DNA of 64,000 bases from Ipomoea triloba (lineage: Eukaryota; Streptophyta; Magnoliopsida; Solanales; Convolvulaceae): NCBI RefSeq assembly GCF_003576645.1, contig NC_044930.1, positions 249,858 to 313,857 on the forward strand, written 5' to 3'. The translations under genes and the position numbers were made by a program. Shown here piece after piece: positions 11,200 through 24,040 of this stretch. Under the pieces are notes generated by a model. That model ran no database searches. It was not told where the DNA came from and worked only from the letters and a program-made list of their open reading frames with translations. Positions within the stretch are counted from its first letter, which is position 1. Each line of letters opens with the position of its first letter.

Positions 11200-12933
11200 A
11201 TGGCGGCTAATTTCCTCATTTTTCCATTTCTACCCCTGGCCGTCCTCCTGATCTTTCTTGCTCCTCCAAGCTGCCATGGCGGTTATTGGCCACCCTCCCC
11301 TGGCTACTACCCCGGCTCTAAGTTTAGGTCCTACACCTTTAACCAAGGCTTCAAGAACATCTGGGGTCCTAACCATCAAAGTGTTGATAACAATGGCTTA
11401 CGCATTTGGCTCGACACCAGCTCAGGTACGAATCTCTTTCTATTTGTAATAATATAATCCATACTTTTATATCCCAATAAACTTAATTGAATCATCATAA
11501 TAAGATATATATGGTTGTATTTAATTTAATCCAAATCGTGTGACATTAAATTAGTTCAATCTTTGATTATAGGAAGCGCGTTCAAATCGATTAAACCGTT
11601 CCGGTCGGGATACTTCGGAGCATCCATCAAGCTTCAACCCGGTTACACAGCAGGGGTTATCACTGCTTTCTACGTGAGAACATATATACATGATTAATTT
11701 CTTGATTTGATTATGTATATATATAGCATATATATATATGATTAATATAATTAATTAGCTAGATTAGTGTATGGTTAAATGAGAATTATATTAATTAGGT
11801 AATTAGTAATGGTGCATATATATATAATATGATGGTGTCGGTGTAGCTTTCAAATGCGGACGCACACCCAGGGTTCCACGATGAAGTGGACATTGAGTTT
11901 CTGGGAACAACGTTTGGGAAGCCATATACATTACAGACCAATGTGTATGTACGAGGAAGTGGTGATGGCAACATTGTTGGGAGGGAGATGAAGTTCCACC
12001 TGTGGTTCGACCCGACCCAAGATTTTCACAACTATGCCATCGTATGGAATCCTAGAGAAATCATGTAAGCACTACTGTACTTCATTATTTAATTTGGAGC
12101 TTCGATCGTATAGTATATACGGAAGTTAATCTTGAGGTATCAAGATTGTACTGAATAATGATTTCTAATGGTATTATGGTACCAACAATAACACACAATA
12201 TGATACATAATTGTATTGGATACAATGATAGTAATTGCCACTATAAAATTATAATAATTTTATTTATTTATTATTATTATATAACTCAATAATGTTTATA
12301 TGATTACCACAATTTATTTAAAAAAAAATATAAAATCATAAAAATATAGTGTTATATGATACGATATTGTACCTATAGTAGGTAAACAATACTTTATTAA
12401 ATATATATGTGAATATGATATGTCATACATTTTTTTATAATGTTAGAATGTATTTGCATGTCTTATGATATTTTAAGATTTTATTTTTATTTGTTAATGA
12501 GTATATATGTAAATTTAAATAAAAATAACTTTACATCAATCAATCTAACGATGTCATATTGTGTAGATTTTTAGTGGATGATGTGCCAATAAGGTGGTAT
12601 CCTAGGAGGAGTGCCGAGACATTTCCACTAAGGCCAATGTGGATATACGGATCAATATGGGACGCTTCGTCCTGGGCAACCGAGGACGGCAAGTACAAGG
12701 CGGATTACCGGTACCAGCCTTTCATCGGACAGTTTAGAAACTTTAAAGTGGGCGGCTGCACCGCCTGGGCGTCGCGGTGGTGCCAAGTAGCCACCGCTGG
12801 TCCGTACCGGTCCGGCGGGCTAACGGGGCAGCAGCGCGGCGCTATGCGGTGGGTTCAGTCTCACTACTTGGTCTACAACTATTGCAAGGACTCAAGGAGA
12901 GACCTTTCCAAAACGCCGGAATGCTTGAGCTGA
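11200..12933 (+). CDS. xyloglucan endotransglucosylase/hydrolase, group III (XTH31/32-like)
   Basis: Four exons (11200-11425, 11573-11673, 11847-12064, 12567-12933) splice to 303 residues. The enzyme cuts and rejoins or hydrolyses xyloglucan in the wall. A signal peptide covers about residues 1-27 (hydrophobic [15 protein letters not shown]). The GH16 active site [11 protein letters not shown] is at 120-130, with Glu-122 as nucleophile and Glu-126 as acid/base. The XET C-terminal domain has conserved Cys pairs (GGCTAW..RWC, NYCKD...PECLS). The opening [14 protein letters not shown] and the GSGDG loop are like Arabidopsis XTH31/XTH32, the group III-A clade in which hydrolase activity is reported. 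The start at 11200 is chosen because the signal peptide begins there. An upstream in-frame ATG at 11110 overlaps the probable TATA region. Confidence 0.95.
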
Positions 12934-14282
12934 TCCAATGGACCGACAATTATTTCATATTGTTTGTTTTTCTTAATTATGTGTACCAACATTTTTCCTC
13001 CAATGGGATATGTGTGGGGCCTGGCCGGGGCAAAACCGGGCCCGCTTGTCTGCATCCAACTGCAATTCAAGATTTACGTGTTTTTTTTTTTTTTTTGAAA
13101 AGATTTACGTTGTTGAATCAAATAAAATAGCAAATCACCATTTCTATGCTCTCCAAACTTTTGATTATATATGCATTTGTCACTTACATCAATCAAGAAA
13201 ATTTTATTACGTCTATCAACATTAATAATTTTTTTCATCCTCAAAAGTAAAAGAAAAAATTTTAAATTTATACTATAAATACATTGTTCTCAACCAATTG
13301 ACGATGTAGACTTTTCCTATATATATCTCACATGAAAAAGCAATATGAAATAATTGAAGTTTTCAGTGGACAATAATTTTGTGTTTGCGACATTGTTGTC
13401 ACTATAGAACAGCACAGCAAGAGGCCACATAGTTGTATCATTTTGTGGGACAATGCCACCATGAAAGAGAACCAGAGATGTTAACCAAGAAAATATGGAG
13501 GTTCAATTCATATACATTGAGTTTTCATGGATAGGTGTTGAGAATAATTTAATTAATTTTTTATTAGTCGAAATTTCACGAGATAGTTATATTTGTGTTT
13601 TTAATAAAATGTACTACACGTTCGTCAACCTAAGCTATTATAGCAAGAATATAATCAAACTCATAACCTTCTGCTACGAGAATATATTCTATTCATTTGA
13701 TCATCAATCTCTTTCGTGACCAAGAGGAGAGGAAATATTTTTAATTGCTTATACATTGTAGTACTCATATTTAAAATAATGATAGGCACACAAGAATAGA
13801 AAATAAATATTTCTATGAATGAAGCTAGCAATATAATTAATATAATATTGACATGAAGAGAAGGCCAGAAAGAGATGCAGGGTGTGTGTTATCACGCGTG
13901 GTTAGAATAATACTAATAATGCAAGGACGTGTTGACAATGACTTGGAAAAGAATGATTGAAAATGAACATTAAAATTATAGAAAATTAAAAGCATAATTC
14001 AAAAAGATACAAAATTAGAATGTGACCAAACACTTGAATGTATGTCGATGTAGAAGCCATTATTGCCATTATATTATTACGTATTATTATTATTGATGTA
14101 TTATTGACATTCCTACATGCCTCGTGCGCTTCAGTCTTTTCTTCTTTTAGCAATTTTGGATGGACTCCATTCAACAAATACTTATTCATCATCATATATT
14201 GTTACAATATTGATAGTCGTAGTCTACCTGGGACGGGAAGAAAGTTGGGAAAGGTGAAACATTCTCGGAATGTCATTTTTAA
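12934..14282. other. intergenic, no gene seen
   Basis: XTH 3' UTR followed by AT-rich DNA with a poly-T at 13081-13096. Short open frames at 13495-13719 and 14038-14316 have no recognisable domain and AT-driven composition. Confidence 0.5.
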
Positions 14283-15673
14283 TGATGGCGAATTGGAATT
14301 GAAAATACACGGCTAAGCACAAGTGCATAAAAACTCTAAAAAGCTAGGTCTCAATACTAAACAAAGAGCATTATCAAAGTAACAAGTGAAAGAAAAGTTC
14401 AACAAGTAATTGTAAAGAAGCAAGTAATAAGTGATGAATGGAAGGGACTAGGGCTATGTGTTCATTGATCATGATTCTTGGAAGATGTTTCCATTGACAA
14501 ACCACTCCCGTGGTCTAATTGGCCTATCAAGTAGTAAAATCCTACTCTCATAGCAATCTTACTACCTGAGACACTTCATCAAACACTTATAGTCTACATC
14601 TTCTTCTGAGCTCTACCTCTACCTCAGTGCAAGGTGGGAATTGCAAGTGGCGTACGTAGGCTATAGTGTAATACGTTCCAATGTTTTGCCGGCTACACGC
14701 CTCCTAGATCTCTTGTATAATGCGGGCGTCATTATACAAGAGTCTATACAAAGTCCACTTCCAACAAGAATCAAGTCAATACATCAAGTCACTTCATAAT
14801 TGCAATCAAAACATTCTAGCATCCTAACAAGTAAACCTAATCCTAGTTCTCTAAGAATTAGCTAGACATTGAATTGTATAGCTAAGATGAAGAATCAATG
14901 GAAGCATTGAAAACAAAAGTAAATTGCAATTGAATGAAATCAACAAACTTAGCTTCAAGACAATCTTTAATCTCAAAGCAAATCTCCAATCAATTGTAGT
15001 TGGAGTCCCCCTAGAATCCTTAGATCAATGTGTCAAGTTGCTCCAATAACCCTACGGAAGATCCTCTCTCTAAAACCTAAAGTACTATACAAGTCTAAAC
15101 AAAGTGTAAAAATCTCAATTCCTCCCGCAAATGAGAACAAAAGCCCTATTTATAGCCACATTCCCGCCCCCAATCAAGAGGCTCGTCATGCTGTGATGAG
15201 TGGAGTGACAAGAAAAACCAGAATGCAAAAGCCTCCATCATGCCACTCCTTACTTCGTGACTGAAGGCGTGATGAGTAGAACCAACGTGCAGCTTCTCCT
15301 TGTCAAGACGGTTATCACCTCTTGACGAGTGGCGTGATCCGCAAAACCCAGTCTCATGAGTTTGTATTACAAGCTATGTTACCACATGGCAGGTGGCGTG
15401 ATTAGCAGAATCAGCTTGCAAAAGTTTGTGTCAGAAACTTGGTCACATGGTAGTGTTTCAAGTGATTATCCAATTCCGCATTCTTCCTATTTTGGCTACT
15501 TCCTTGATCATTTTGCTTTTGATTTGGTCCTTTGTACCTAACAAATGCAAAAATGTGACAACATTAACACTTCAACTCAATTTATAGCAATTAAACCATT
15601 CTAATTAAGAGCAACATTAAAGCATAAAACTCCTCCAAAACACCCCACAAACATAGTGTGTTTGGCACTTATC
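14283..15673 (+). repeat. diverged LTR-like element, same family as the 19-kb and 39-kb copies
   Basis: The order of sequence blocks follows the elements at 19042 and 39219: a stretch around a '(C/T)CGTGGTC..GGCCTAT' block, an '(A)AGGTGGGAA' block, a 'caattgaa/cttagctt' block, a repeat-rich core, and an end in GCACTTATCA like the 39-kb solo LTR. The 3' end (15673) is clear from TTGGCACTTATCA. The 5' end near 14283 (TGATGGCG) is a guess, and I found no matching target duplication. The core at 15177-15420 has about three imperfect ~75-bp repeats sharing '(G)AGTGGCGTGAT'. I see no gag or pol, so it is a solo or degenerate LTR. Confidence 0.5.
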
Positions 15674-18600
15674 AAATATGATGTGTATATATATTACGTA
15701 ATTCGTTATATTTTTCAACGTATGCACATAAGAGTGTAAACAATTCAAAATATTTAAAATTTATCTTGACAAATGCTTACAGTTGATTCACTTGTAATCA
15801 AGTAGAGATTGAGTTCATATAATGGTGGGATAGGTTAAAGTTTTGGAAGAATTTTGGCCCGCATAGAAGCAGGCGTCATGGGTTGGTCCATGCGGGCTTC
15901 ATGCCACCCAAAAAGAAATTAAAGGGTGTAGTTTGTTGACTTTGTTCTTATATTTACATATGTATAAAATATTCACACTTTTTAAACAATATTATGCCTT
16001 ATTATTAATTGTAGTTGTATATAATATAAATATAAATTAATAAATTCTATATTAAAAAAAATAATGCAAGATATGATTATGAATAAAACATCATTAGCTA
16101 TAAAATGAATAGGCCGGAATCTTGTTTTGTCGGTAGATCGTGAACCACTGCCACGCACCGACAACGTAACAAATGAGCGTGCTGAGGCGACACAAAGTAC
16201 GTCCTAGCCCTCCTAGGCTCACAAATACATACATTACAATTCCCCAGCATTAAATGCATGCATAATATATATGATCTATGACAGCCCATCCATTATGGCA
16301 TCTTAAACCCTACCTTAATTGTGACCCAAACTAGCAAACTACTTGGCTAATAGCAGCCTCTACTAAAACTTAAATTTTTAACATTTTGATTACTGAGACA
16401 ACAGTTTTACCTAGCTTAAAGGCTCAATATATGTACAATTTTGAAAGCTTTCCACTTTTCCCTCAAAAAGTGCCTTTGGGATTGTTAATCAGGACACCGA
16501 ATGCGACTTGACCACAAGGTCTTTGGCATTTCTATACGAAATTAATTACAAACTTTATTAAAAAAATTCAAATTTGTCTTGCTTGGGACGAGCTGAGTAT
16601 CCAAAATGATCCATTACAAATGAATTGTAGATATTGATGAGTCCATGTTGTTCTGACGATGTTGGGCTCCGATATGATGTGGGTTCTTACTTTGGGGCTT
16701 ACAATGGTAAGGTTCATCAAATATAGAATTGTATATGGACTATCCAGGGACCAGGAAAGGATTCCTTGGACCCTGTCAAAGTCGAACAGGCCTATACTAG
16801 GAAGAATTTTCAATTTTGTTGGATTTCTTTACTCAGTTTTCTTCAAAAATTCAATCGGAGATTCCAAGGCAATCTTGGGAGGCAGACAGACACACAGACA
16901 GACCAAAGCCAAATCTTTCTCCTTAATTCTGAACTAAAATTAAAGTGTGAATGATGTTGGAAATTAAAGTTATTGTTTTGTCAGTCATTTCTGGTTAAAC
17001 AAGGGAAAAACAGTTGTTACAACAACCAAAAAAAAAAACTGAATTGTGAAACATACAATGTATGTGTTTTGTTGTGTTGATATCACTGAGGAACATGCAT
17101 GTGGGCGTGGTTTAGCTGTATTTCTTTGACTACAAAATCCCATACATGATCTGAGTTGATGGTTGCTTGTTAAGGTGAATGTTTGTTGTTGAAGTCACCT
17201 GTTTTTCACATGAAGCTTCCCAATGTCTGGGGTAACACATCACGATAGATAATACATAGTTTACAAGTACTCATTTCCTGCAGATTATGATTGAAAATGA
17301 CTGGAATAGTGCCCACAATTCACAGCTCACACCCTCAATTATTCTAAATCTCATCAACTTTAATTTGTATTGCAAGCAAGAATAAGGGCATATTCATGTA
17401 TATATATATATATATATATATGAATATGAATAAGAATATGAATATGCTTCCTTTTGTTTTCCAGTTGTCCTACGCCTAGGAAGTCAAGTCCATGTTTAGC
17501 AAGATCGAATGGCGCGGGAATCTTGTTGTTATCCTGAAGTCTTAATCAAAAAAATGAATCGAATCTTACATTTTACAATTGTCAACAAAGTAAAGTTATT
17601 AACTTTCTAAGTCGATCATATCGATCAATTGAATTATATTTTTATGTTGTTTTTCATGTCACCGTCATGTTTTAGATTGAAACTTGAAAAGGTCCATTAA
17701 AGATATTTTGAGATTTAAATTGCACAAGAAAAGAAAAAGGAGAAAAAATCTAAGATGATATTTTCAAACTTATAGGAGTGTAGGACCATGCATTGGCTTG
17801 AATGGATTGAAACACATTTCTGCTAGCAGACAATTTAACCAGCTAGAGAACACGTGTTCCGTTTATATTTTATTTATCCGTTATTGATTTTTTTTTTCTT
17901 TCTTCCAAACATATGTGAGTATGCTTTTTATCAAACTTTTGCTGATTTGATTGGGACAATAAATCCAAAGCCTCATTGTTTCTACCTAGGCATTAGCTTT
18001 TTTTTTTTTTTTATTGTAGTTATCCCATGTTAATGGCGGCTTAACTATTTAATACTTTTTAGAGTCCGGATGAATGAATGTTTGTTAATTTTTGTATATT
18101 AATTTATGTCGAAATATAATCAACATTATTACCAGAGAAATCCAACATCTACCAACCACAAAAGAATCTACTATTTCAATTCCTATATATATGCCAAATA
18201 ACTCTATAAAAAAAACATTAATGAAAGGTTGATATCCACACTCTTAATCCACCGTCCATTTGGCATAACGCAACTAGGAGATAAAAACCTTAATAATTAA
18301 TATTTGTTAATCCTATCTTTGGTTCATTGGTCTGTGACAGAAACGTTTCCTTCTCATTCAATATTTAAAGTAAATAAAAACAAAAGAAAAAGTAAAATGA
18401 TTTGTTTGTTGTGTAAACGTGCAGAAATAGACAAAGCAAGGAGTAATGTGGTAAGAAGTAGTCTCCATCATATATATCAAGCAAGCATTTACAGTGTGCA
18501 CATGACTTCTTATATCTGCGTTCGTGTACACCGTAGATGTTGCTATGCTGCAGTTTTATCAGACATGCATGCTAAATTGCTAACTATTAGAAGTGTCTTG

Positions 18601-18720
18601 TCCGTAATCATGCTATCCTTAAATCTCATCAATAATTGTCTCTCTTTTGTTTTATTAAAACAATATTTTGTTGTCTAATTACCTCCCTAGTCCTGGCTCC
18701 TGCCCCCCTCCCCCTACCCC
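15674..18720. other. AT-rich intergenic region
   Basis: About 3 kb with no supportable gene. It includes a GC-rich hairpin (GCCCGCAT ... ATGCGGGC, about 15858-15892), a TA run at about 17400-17420, and poly-T stretches. Overlapping open frames at 16659-16954 disagree with each other and show no domain. Confidence 0.55.
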
Positions 18721-18861
18721 CACATATATATAGGGGATAGTTACATGCGAAGAGTCTCTTAGGTAGGGTGAGTGCTGAGCTGTTGATATAATCTAGATCA
18801 ACAGGTTCAAAGAATTTTTTTTAAAAATGCGCCTCTTGAGAATTGGACGAGTGCGCAAATG

Positions 18862-19021
18862 ATCTCCTTTTACCATTGTTGAATTATTGATGCACCTTAA
18901 AGTTCAAACTTATGCACCTTAAGTTTTAAACTGACGCACATTTAAGTGTTAAACTAACACAAATTAAGTGTAAAACTGACGCACCTCAAGTTTTAAACAT
19001 AAGCACCTTAAGTTATAAATG
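18862..19021. repeat. 160-bp direct repeat, left copy
   Basis: It starts ATCTCCTTTTACCATTG and is made of degenerate 'GCACCTTAAG' units. It matches 20754-20913 at all but one position that I can find. Together they flank the element at 19042-20753. Confidence 0.9.
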
Positions 19022-19041
19022 CACCTTAAAACGGCGCCATT

Positions 19042-20753
19042 TGATGGGTGTAGTTTTCGCGGTGGATGGAAAGTAATAGGTGGTAAAACGGGAAGAAGTT
19101 CCCGAGTATCGTTCTCAAAGGATGGCAAGGAGGGAGTTCAAGCGGTAAGGGGATTAAGCACAAGAGTGTTTAGTGTTTGAAAGCTAACCCAAACATAGGT
19201 AAGAAAGGTGCATGAAACATAAGGAAAATAAGGAACAAACAAAAGAAACAATTAAGTGGAAAGGAGGATTTGGATATTGCAACTCATATAGGTATCCTTG
19301 ATTTCCTAAGATACTAGGCTAGCAACACTTAGATAATGAAAATGATGCAAGACAACTATGCCAACGCCACTCTCGTGGTCATCGGCCTATCATCTAGTCC
19401 ATAGTCCCATTCTCATGGCAACTAGGCTAAGTGAGGCAAATTATCGAACACATGGTGTGCTATTTGCCTTCCAATCCCCCTTTTCTCAAAGGTGGGAAGG
19501 AACCGTGCTAGGCTAGGCTAAGGAGTATCCCTACTCTCGTAGGTGAGACTCCTTCTCCAAACACCTCTCATATAGGTTGATCACCCCTACACAAGAGTCA
19601 AAGTGGATCACCACTCACACAACCAAACTCATAATCAAGCAATTGCAAAACCTAATTAATCAATTCAAAGCTCAAGAATATCCATACAACATTGCTCAAT
19701 CCAAATCCACAAAGATCTATCTAATCATACTTGGAATTGAAATAGCAAAAGCAAAAGTAATGACAAGAAATTAAAAGGAAGACTTAGCTTGAAATTAAAC
19801 CTTGAACTTGAAATTGAATGTAGATCTCAATCTTGCAACAATGGAATTCTTCTCTAATTCTAATCTAAACTAAGAATTGCAATGTGGAGTGAATTGGGGG
19901 AGATCTCTCTAGGCTAATCCTAGAGAGAGAAATATTCTAAACTGATCTAAAATGAAAATGTGATGGCTCCCCTGAAAAATGGCTCAAATCCCCTTTTAAA
20001 TCGCGCCAACCGCCAAAAATAGACGTAGTGGACGCCCGACTGGACGCGCGTCCGCTACGCGTCCAGCGGGATCCGGTGCGCGTTGCTTCAAATCTTCGGC
20101 GCGGGATCTCGGGATCGGACGCGGCGTCCGACGTGCGTCCGCTGCGCGTCCTAAGCAGACATTGCAACTTCAGAGGGCGATTTTTCGGACGCGAGGCGTC
20201 CGGTGGCGTCCAGCAGGCGTCCTAAGCAGACATCTCAAACTTCAGAGAGCTGATTTTCGGACGCGGAGCGTCCGGTGGCGTCCAGCAGGCGTCCGCAAGG
20301 GACTGCTTTGCACTTCGCGGATCTGGGACGTGGACGCCTGGACGGACGCGCGTCCCAGGCGCGTCCGGCCGGTCCTTTGCTTCCAATTTTCGGCTCGTGT
20401 ATCATTCTCTGAAATCTAGCCATTTTCTGCCTTTTTGCCCATCCTTTTTACCTACAAAATGATTAACCAAGTGTGGAACGGGGTCCAATGGCAATATGAA
20501 GCATTCTAACGCAATAAAGGGACAAATCAAACACAAAAGCTACGAATTGTGCACTAGACGATCCGATAACAACCTTATAAAGATGGCATCTTTTGCACTG
20601 AGAAGCACCTTTGTGCTTGAAGACTTTGATTTGCAAAAGTATTGCTTGACTTAGAATGTTGGATATGTTTGAAATGAATACATTGTTTAATCTATTTTGG
20701 GAAAATGTGTGTTTTGAGAACTCCTTAATCCACCGCGAAAACTACACCCATCA
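19042..20753 (+). mobile_element. 1.7-kb LTR-family element with 26-bp inverted ends
   Basis: It begins TGATGGGTGTAGTTTTCG and ends with the perfect reverse complement, so the terminal inverted repeat is 26 bp (19042-19067 and 20728-20753). Most of its length (to about 20605) is colinear with the solo LTR at 39219-40716, including the 'CCCGAGTATCGTTCTCAAAGGATGG' block (19097-19121) and the GC-rich core. After about 20605, where the solo LTR ends with TTATCA, this copy has another ~150 bases that end in an inverted copy of its own start. No coding capacity is seen. No short target duplication is found. Instead, 160-bp direct repeats flank it. Confidence 0.75.
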
Positions 20754-20913
20754 ATCTCCTTTTACCATTGTTGAATTATTGATGCACCTTAAAGTTCAAA
20801 CTTATGCAACTTAAGTTTTAAACTGACGCACATTTAAGTGTTAAACTAACACAAATTAAGTGTAAAACTGACGCACCTCAAGTTTTAAACATAAGCACCT
20901 TAAGTTATAAATG
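20754..20913. repeat. 160-bp direct repeat, right copy
   Basis: It directly abuts the element's 3' end and equals 18862-19021 except for one base (GCAACTTAAG against GCACCTTAAG). After 20913 the sequence continues with further 'gcaccttagg' units that the left copy lacks. Confidence 0.9.
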
Positions 20914-22478
20914 TACGCACCTTAGGTTTTAAATATACTCATCGGTCAATTAAGTGCAATGATAGGGTTTTGTTAGAATATCTGTGCTAGCTAGATATTT
21001 TGAAGAAAGAGAATTGTAAAAATTGCACCCACTGTGAAAATGAAAGATAGGCAAAACGGGGCTCCATATTCTTTAGGGTTTGGGCTCCCATAGCAGATTT
21101 TGCACACAGGATAAGATATTCAGAAGGAAAACAATATTTAAATACATGTGGTGGAAATTAAACAATACTTAATATTGTATTTAATTCATTAAATATGAAT
21201 AATAATTAATTAATTAATTAAATTGATGACGCTAAGTCGCTCAGTGATGATACATGCTGACGCCACTGTTTTACCTTCTATAAGGATCCACCATCCTTAC
21301 GTATATATCATTTTCAGTTCACATGCATGTATGCCTTTCCCATCCAAGTAGATTAATCCAAACAAAGCTATATATATAATTACGGCACAAAAGATAATTT
21401 AAATGGTTCATCTTTTAACTAGTTTGATGAAATTATACAAATTAATTTAATATATGATTAATAATTAATGAATAAAATGAATTATTATAATATTTATTAC
21501 GGAGTATTATAGTTTATATTAGTTAGAATAAGATTTGGTGTGAAATATCATATCAACTAATCATTATTCATAATTATCGTCTGAGATGACTCGTTAGTAC
21601 TTATTGAGTTAGAAAATAAATAAGAGAATAAATGACACAAGTGTTATACCAAGTTTTACGAAAAAATTTATAACCATTATTCAAGTGTGCATACTCTGTG
21701 TGTGTGTGTTTGTGAAATCGACTTATTCGCTTAACACTTATAACCCTAAGGTCAAAAATTTATTATCGGACCAGTTCAGGGAGTCGAAACCCCCTATAAA
21801 TGTCATAGTGATAGAATGCATAGATGAAGTATATATCAACTGCAAACGGTTACAAGTTGCAATCTCATCATAAGCACTATGTAGAGTGCACATAATTGAT
21901 GTGATTTTGAACTGAATATTGATTATATCAAAGAGACATGCAAATCCAACCTAGGATATAAAAACTACTTTTAACCCCCACCCCATCCCTACCATGCATG
22001 CCCACATTATATAATCATATTATATATATTCCTTCATCTATTTTGTTGGATATTTATATAATAAATGGTTGGATATATGTATTTATATATATATATATCT
22101 ACCGACAAAAGCATAAATAATATTTTGGTGTTGTAGATTGAGTTAGAAATATTACCTATAAAAGAATTTTATATTTTATTTATAAATAAATAAATAAAAT
22201 TTTATTTATTTATTTATCAGCTTTATAAATAAATAATAAGGTTATCAGCTTTAATTTTTTTTCTTTTGGAAAGAAAATAAATAAATAAAACTGATTAAAT
22301 GAAGATAATAGTGCAAGGTCCACGGGAGAGTTTCCCATCCAATGGAATTTGCCTACCCACTATTATTATTATTAATTAATTATTTTTTGGGGGGCACTGC
22401 TTGCCTACCCACTCTTAAAAGTCTTAGTCGTTTAATAATGAAACTTCCTAGTTCCTAGTCGTCTTCCACCAACTATAA

Positions 22479-22592
22479 AGTAATAATATGCAACAGTGGA
22501 CACTATTATACATCGAGTTTTGTTACGCGTATAAGTAATAATATGCAATAGTGGACACGTATTATTATACATCGAGTTTTGTTACACGTATA
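22479..22592. repeat. tandem duplication, two ~57-bp units
   Basis: Two consecutive copies start AGTAATAATATGCAA and end GTTTTGTTAC(G/A)CGTATA (22479-22533 and 22534-22592). They differ by a few substitutions and a small insertion. Confidence 0.85.
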
Positions 22593-24040
22593 TTTATTTT
22601 ACTGTTTATTATATTTATCACCATGTTGATTAATCTTCAATTTTAAAAGATAATCTACATACTTTTTGTTTTCCTCTTAGTTTCCGAGTTTTGGTCAATC
22701 AATGTAAATTATAAAATGAAAGCATATATCCCTAAAAGTACAAATAAGATTTTTTTTCTGTATCTATTATTTATGATAGAACAAATTTAACAATAACTAC
22801 GAGGTTATACTTAAAGAACTCGTGAATTGTGACTAAATAACGAGTCATAGATGCATGGTTTCAATCCTCTTTGTGGGTAATAATTTATTCCATTATTGCA
22901 TAATTATTAAACCCTTACATTTAGAAGGACATAATAATTTTAATTTCCGCATTATAGTATAGAGTATTAAAGGAGAAATAATACTCAAGAAATGATAAAT
23001 GTGAGACAAATGAAAAAGAACAAAGATGGTGCGCACTTTATAAATTACACATTGGACCAACTTGAAATAGAATATTCCTGCCCTGTTGCCCTCCCCAGCT
23101 TATCCAAACATGAAGAAGATCCCATTAATGATTCCCTTTGTGGACTATAATAAATCCATTATTGGCACTTACATAATATTGACAGCACCTCACAATTATC
23201 TATTCTTTATATTCTTTTTCTTTTATAAAAGCATTCATGCGACGCCCTCAAGGATTTTGATGTGTACCAATATTAAAAAAAAAAATAACTAACTACTTAT
23301 CTGACATTAAAAAAAATATATAACTAAATACTTTTCTATCATCGAAAAAAGTTTAGAACAAAATTCTAATGAGAACAACCCATCAAATATGGGCAGCCAT
23401 GACTAGGCTACCCTAACCCTAATCCCCTAACCCTAATTTCAAAGCTCAAAATTAAAATTAGATTTATGAAACATTTGTTTGGCATTTTAAAATTTTTTGG
23501 ATTACGGAGTATATTTTATTTACATCTACTTGGACCCATTCCATTGAGTCAACAATCGAACAAACACAAATCAACCAACAATATAAAATGCCAGACATTA
23601 ACATTTTAATGGTTATAAATTATTTAGATAAATTTAAAAACAAATTGTTTAAATTATCATTAGAAGTAGGCTTTGACAAAAAAAAAAAAAAAAAAGTATT
23701 ATAGGGCAAAACATAAAAGCATAAACGCAAATTACTATGAATAGAGGGGTTGTCTATAAATTTTGCAAAATCCATTGAGGCCACGTTTTGCCACTTTGGG
23801 GCCAAAGCGAGAGATTAGGATAGGAAAATATTTTTTCTTGAAGCGTCCGTCACGTGAGAGGGACCGGCGATCCAGAAAATACGACACGTGATAGGCGGCT
23901 CGGAAAGTGTGTGGACAGTTCACGAGTTAGGTCCTCAATCCAAATCACGTGATACGTAGTCAATTTATCGCGATATATTAAAGAATATATATATAGAATT
24001 CAGTTTTTGGCGGTAGGATGTCTCCGTGAGGTTGTCTGAT

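Noticed and set aside
15858..15892. GC-rich hairpin considered as a microRNA precursor
   Set aside because: The stem is about 8 bp of strong pairing with a short loop, too short for a plant microRNA foldback.
16659..16954. Overlapping 92- and 62-codon + strand frames
   Set aside because: They overlap in different frames, show no domain, no upstream promoter and no introns of note.
19042..20753. Classification as a classical DNA transposon because of the 26-bp inverted ends
   Set aside because: Most of its length equals a solo LTR with TG...CA ends and a 5-bp duplication at 39 kb, and no short target duplication flanks it here. The inverted end is better explained as a rearrangement until more copies are seen.
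23411..23437. Telomere-like CCCTAA units
   Set aside because: Only about four imperfect units inside ordinary AT-rich DNA; too short for a relic telomere or fusion point.
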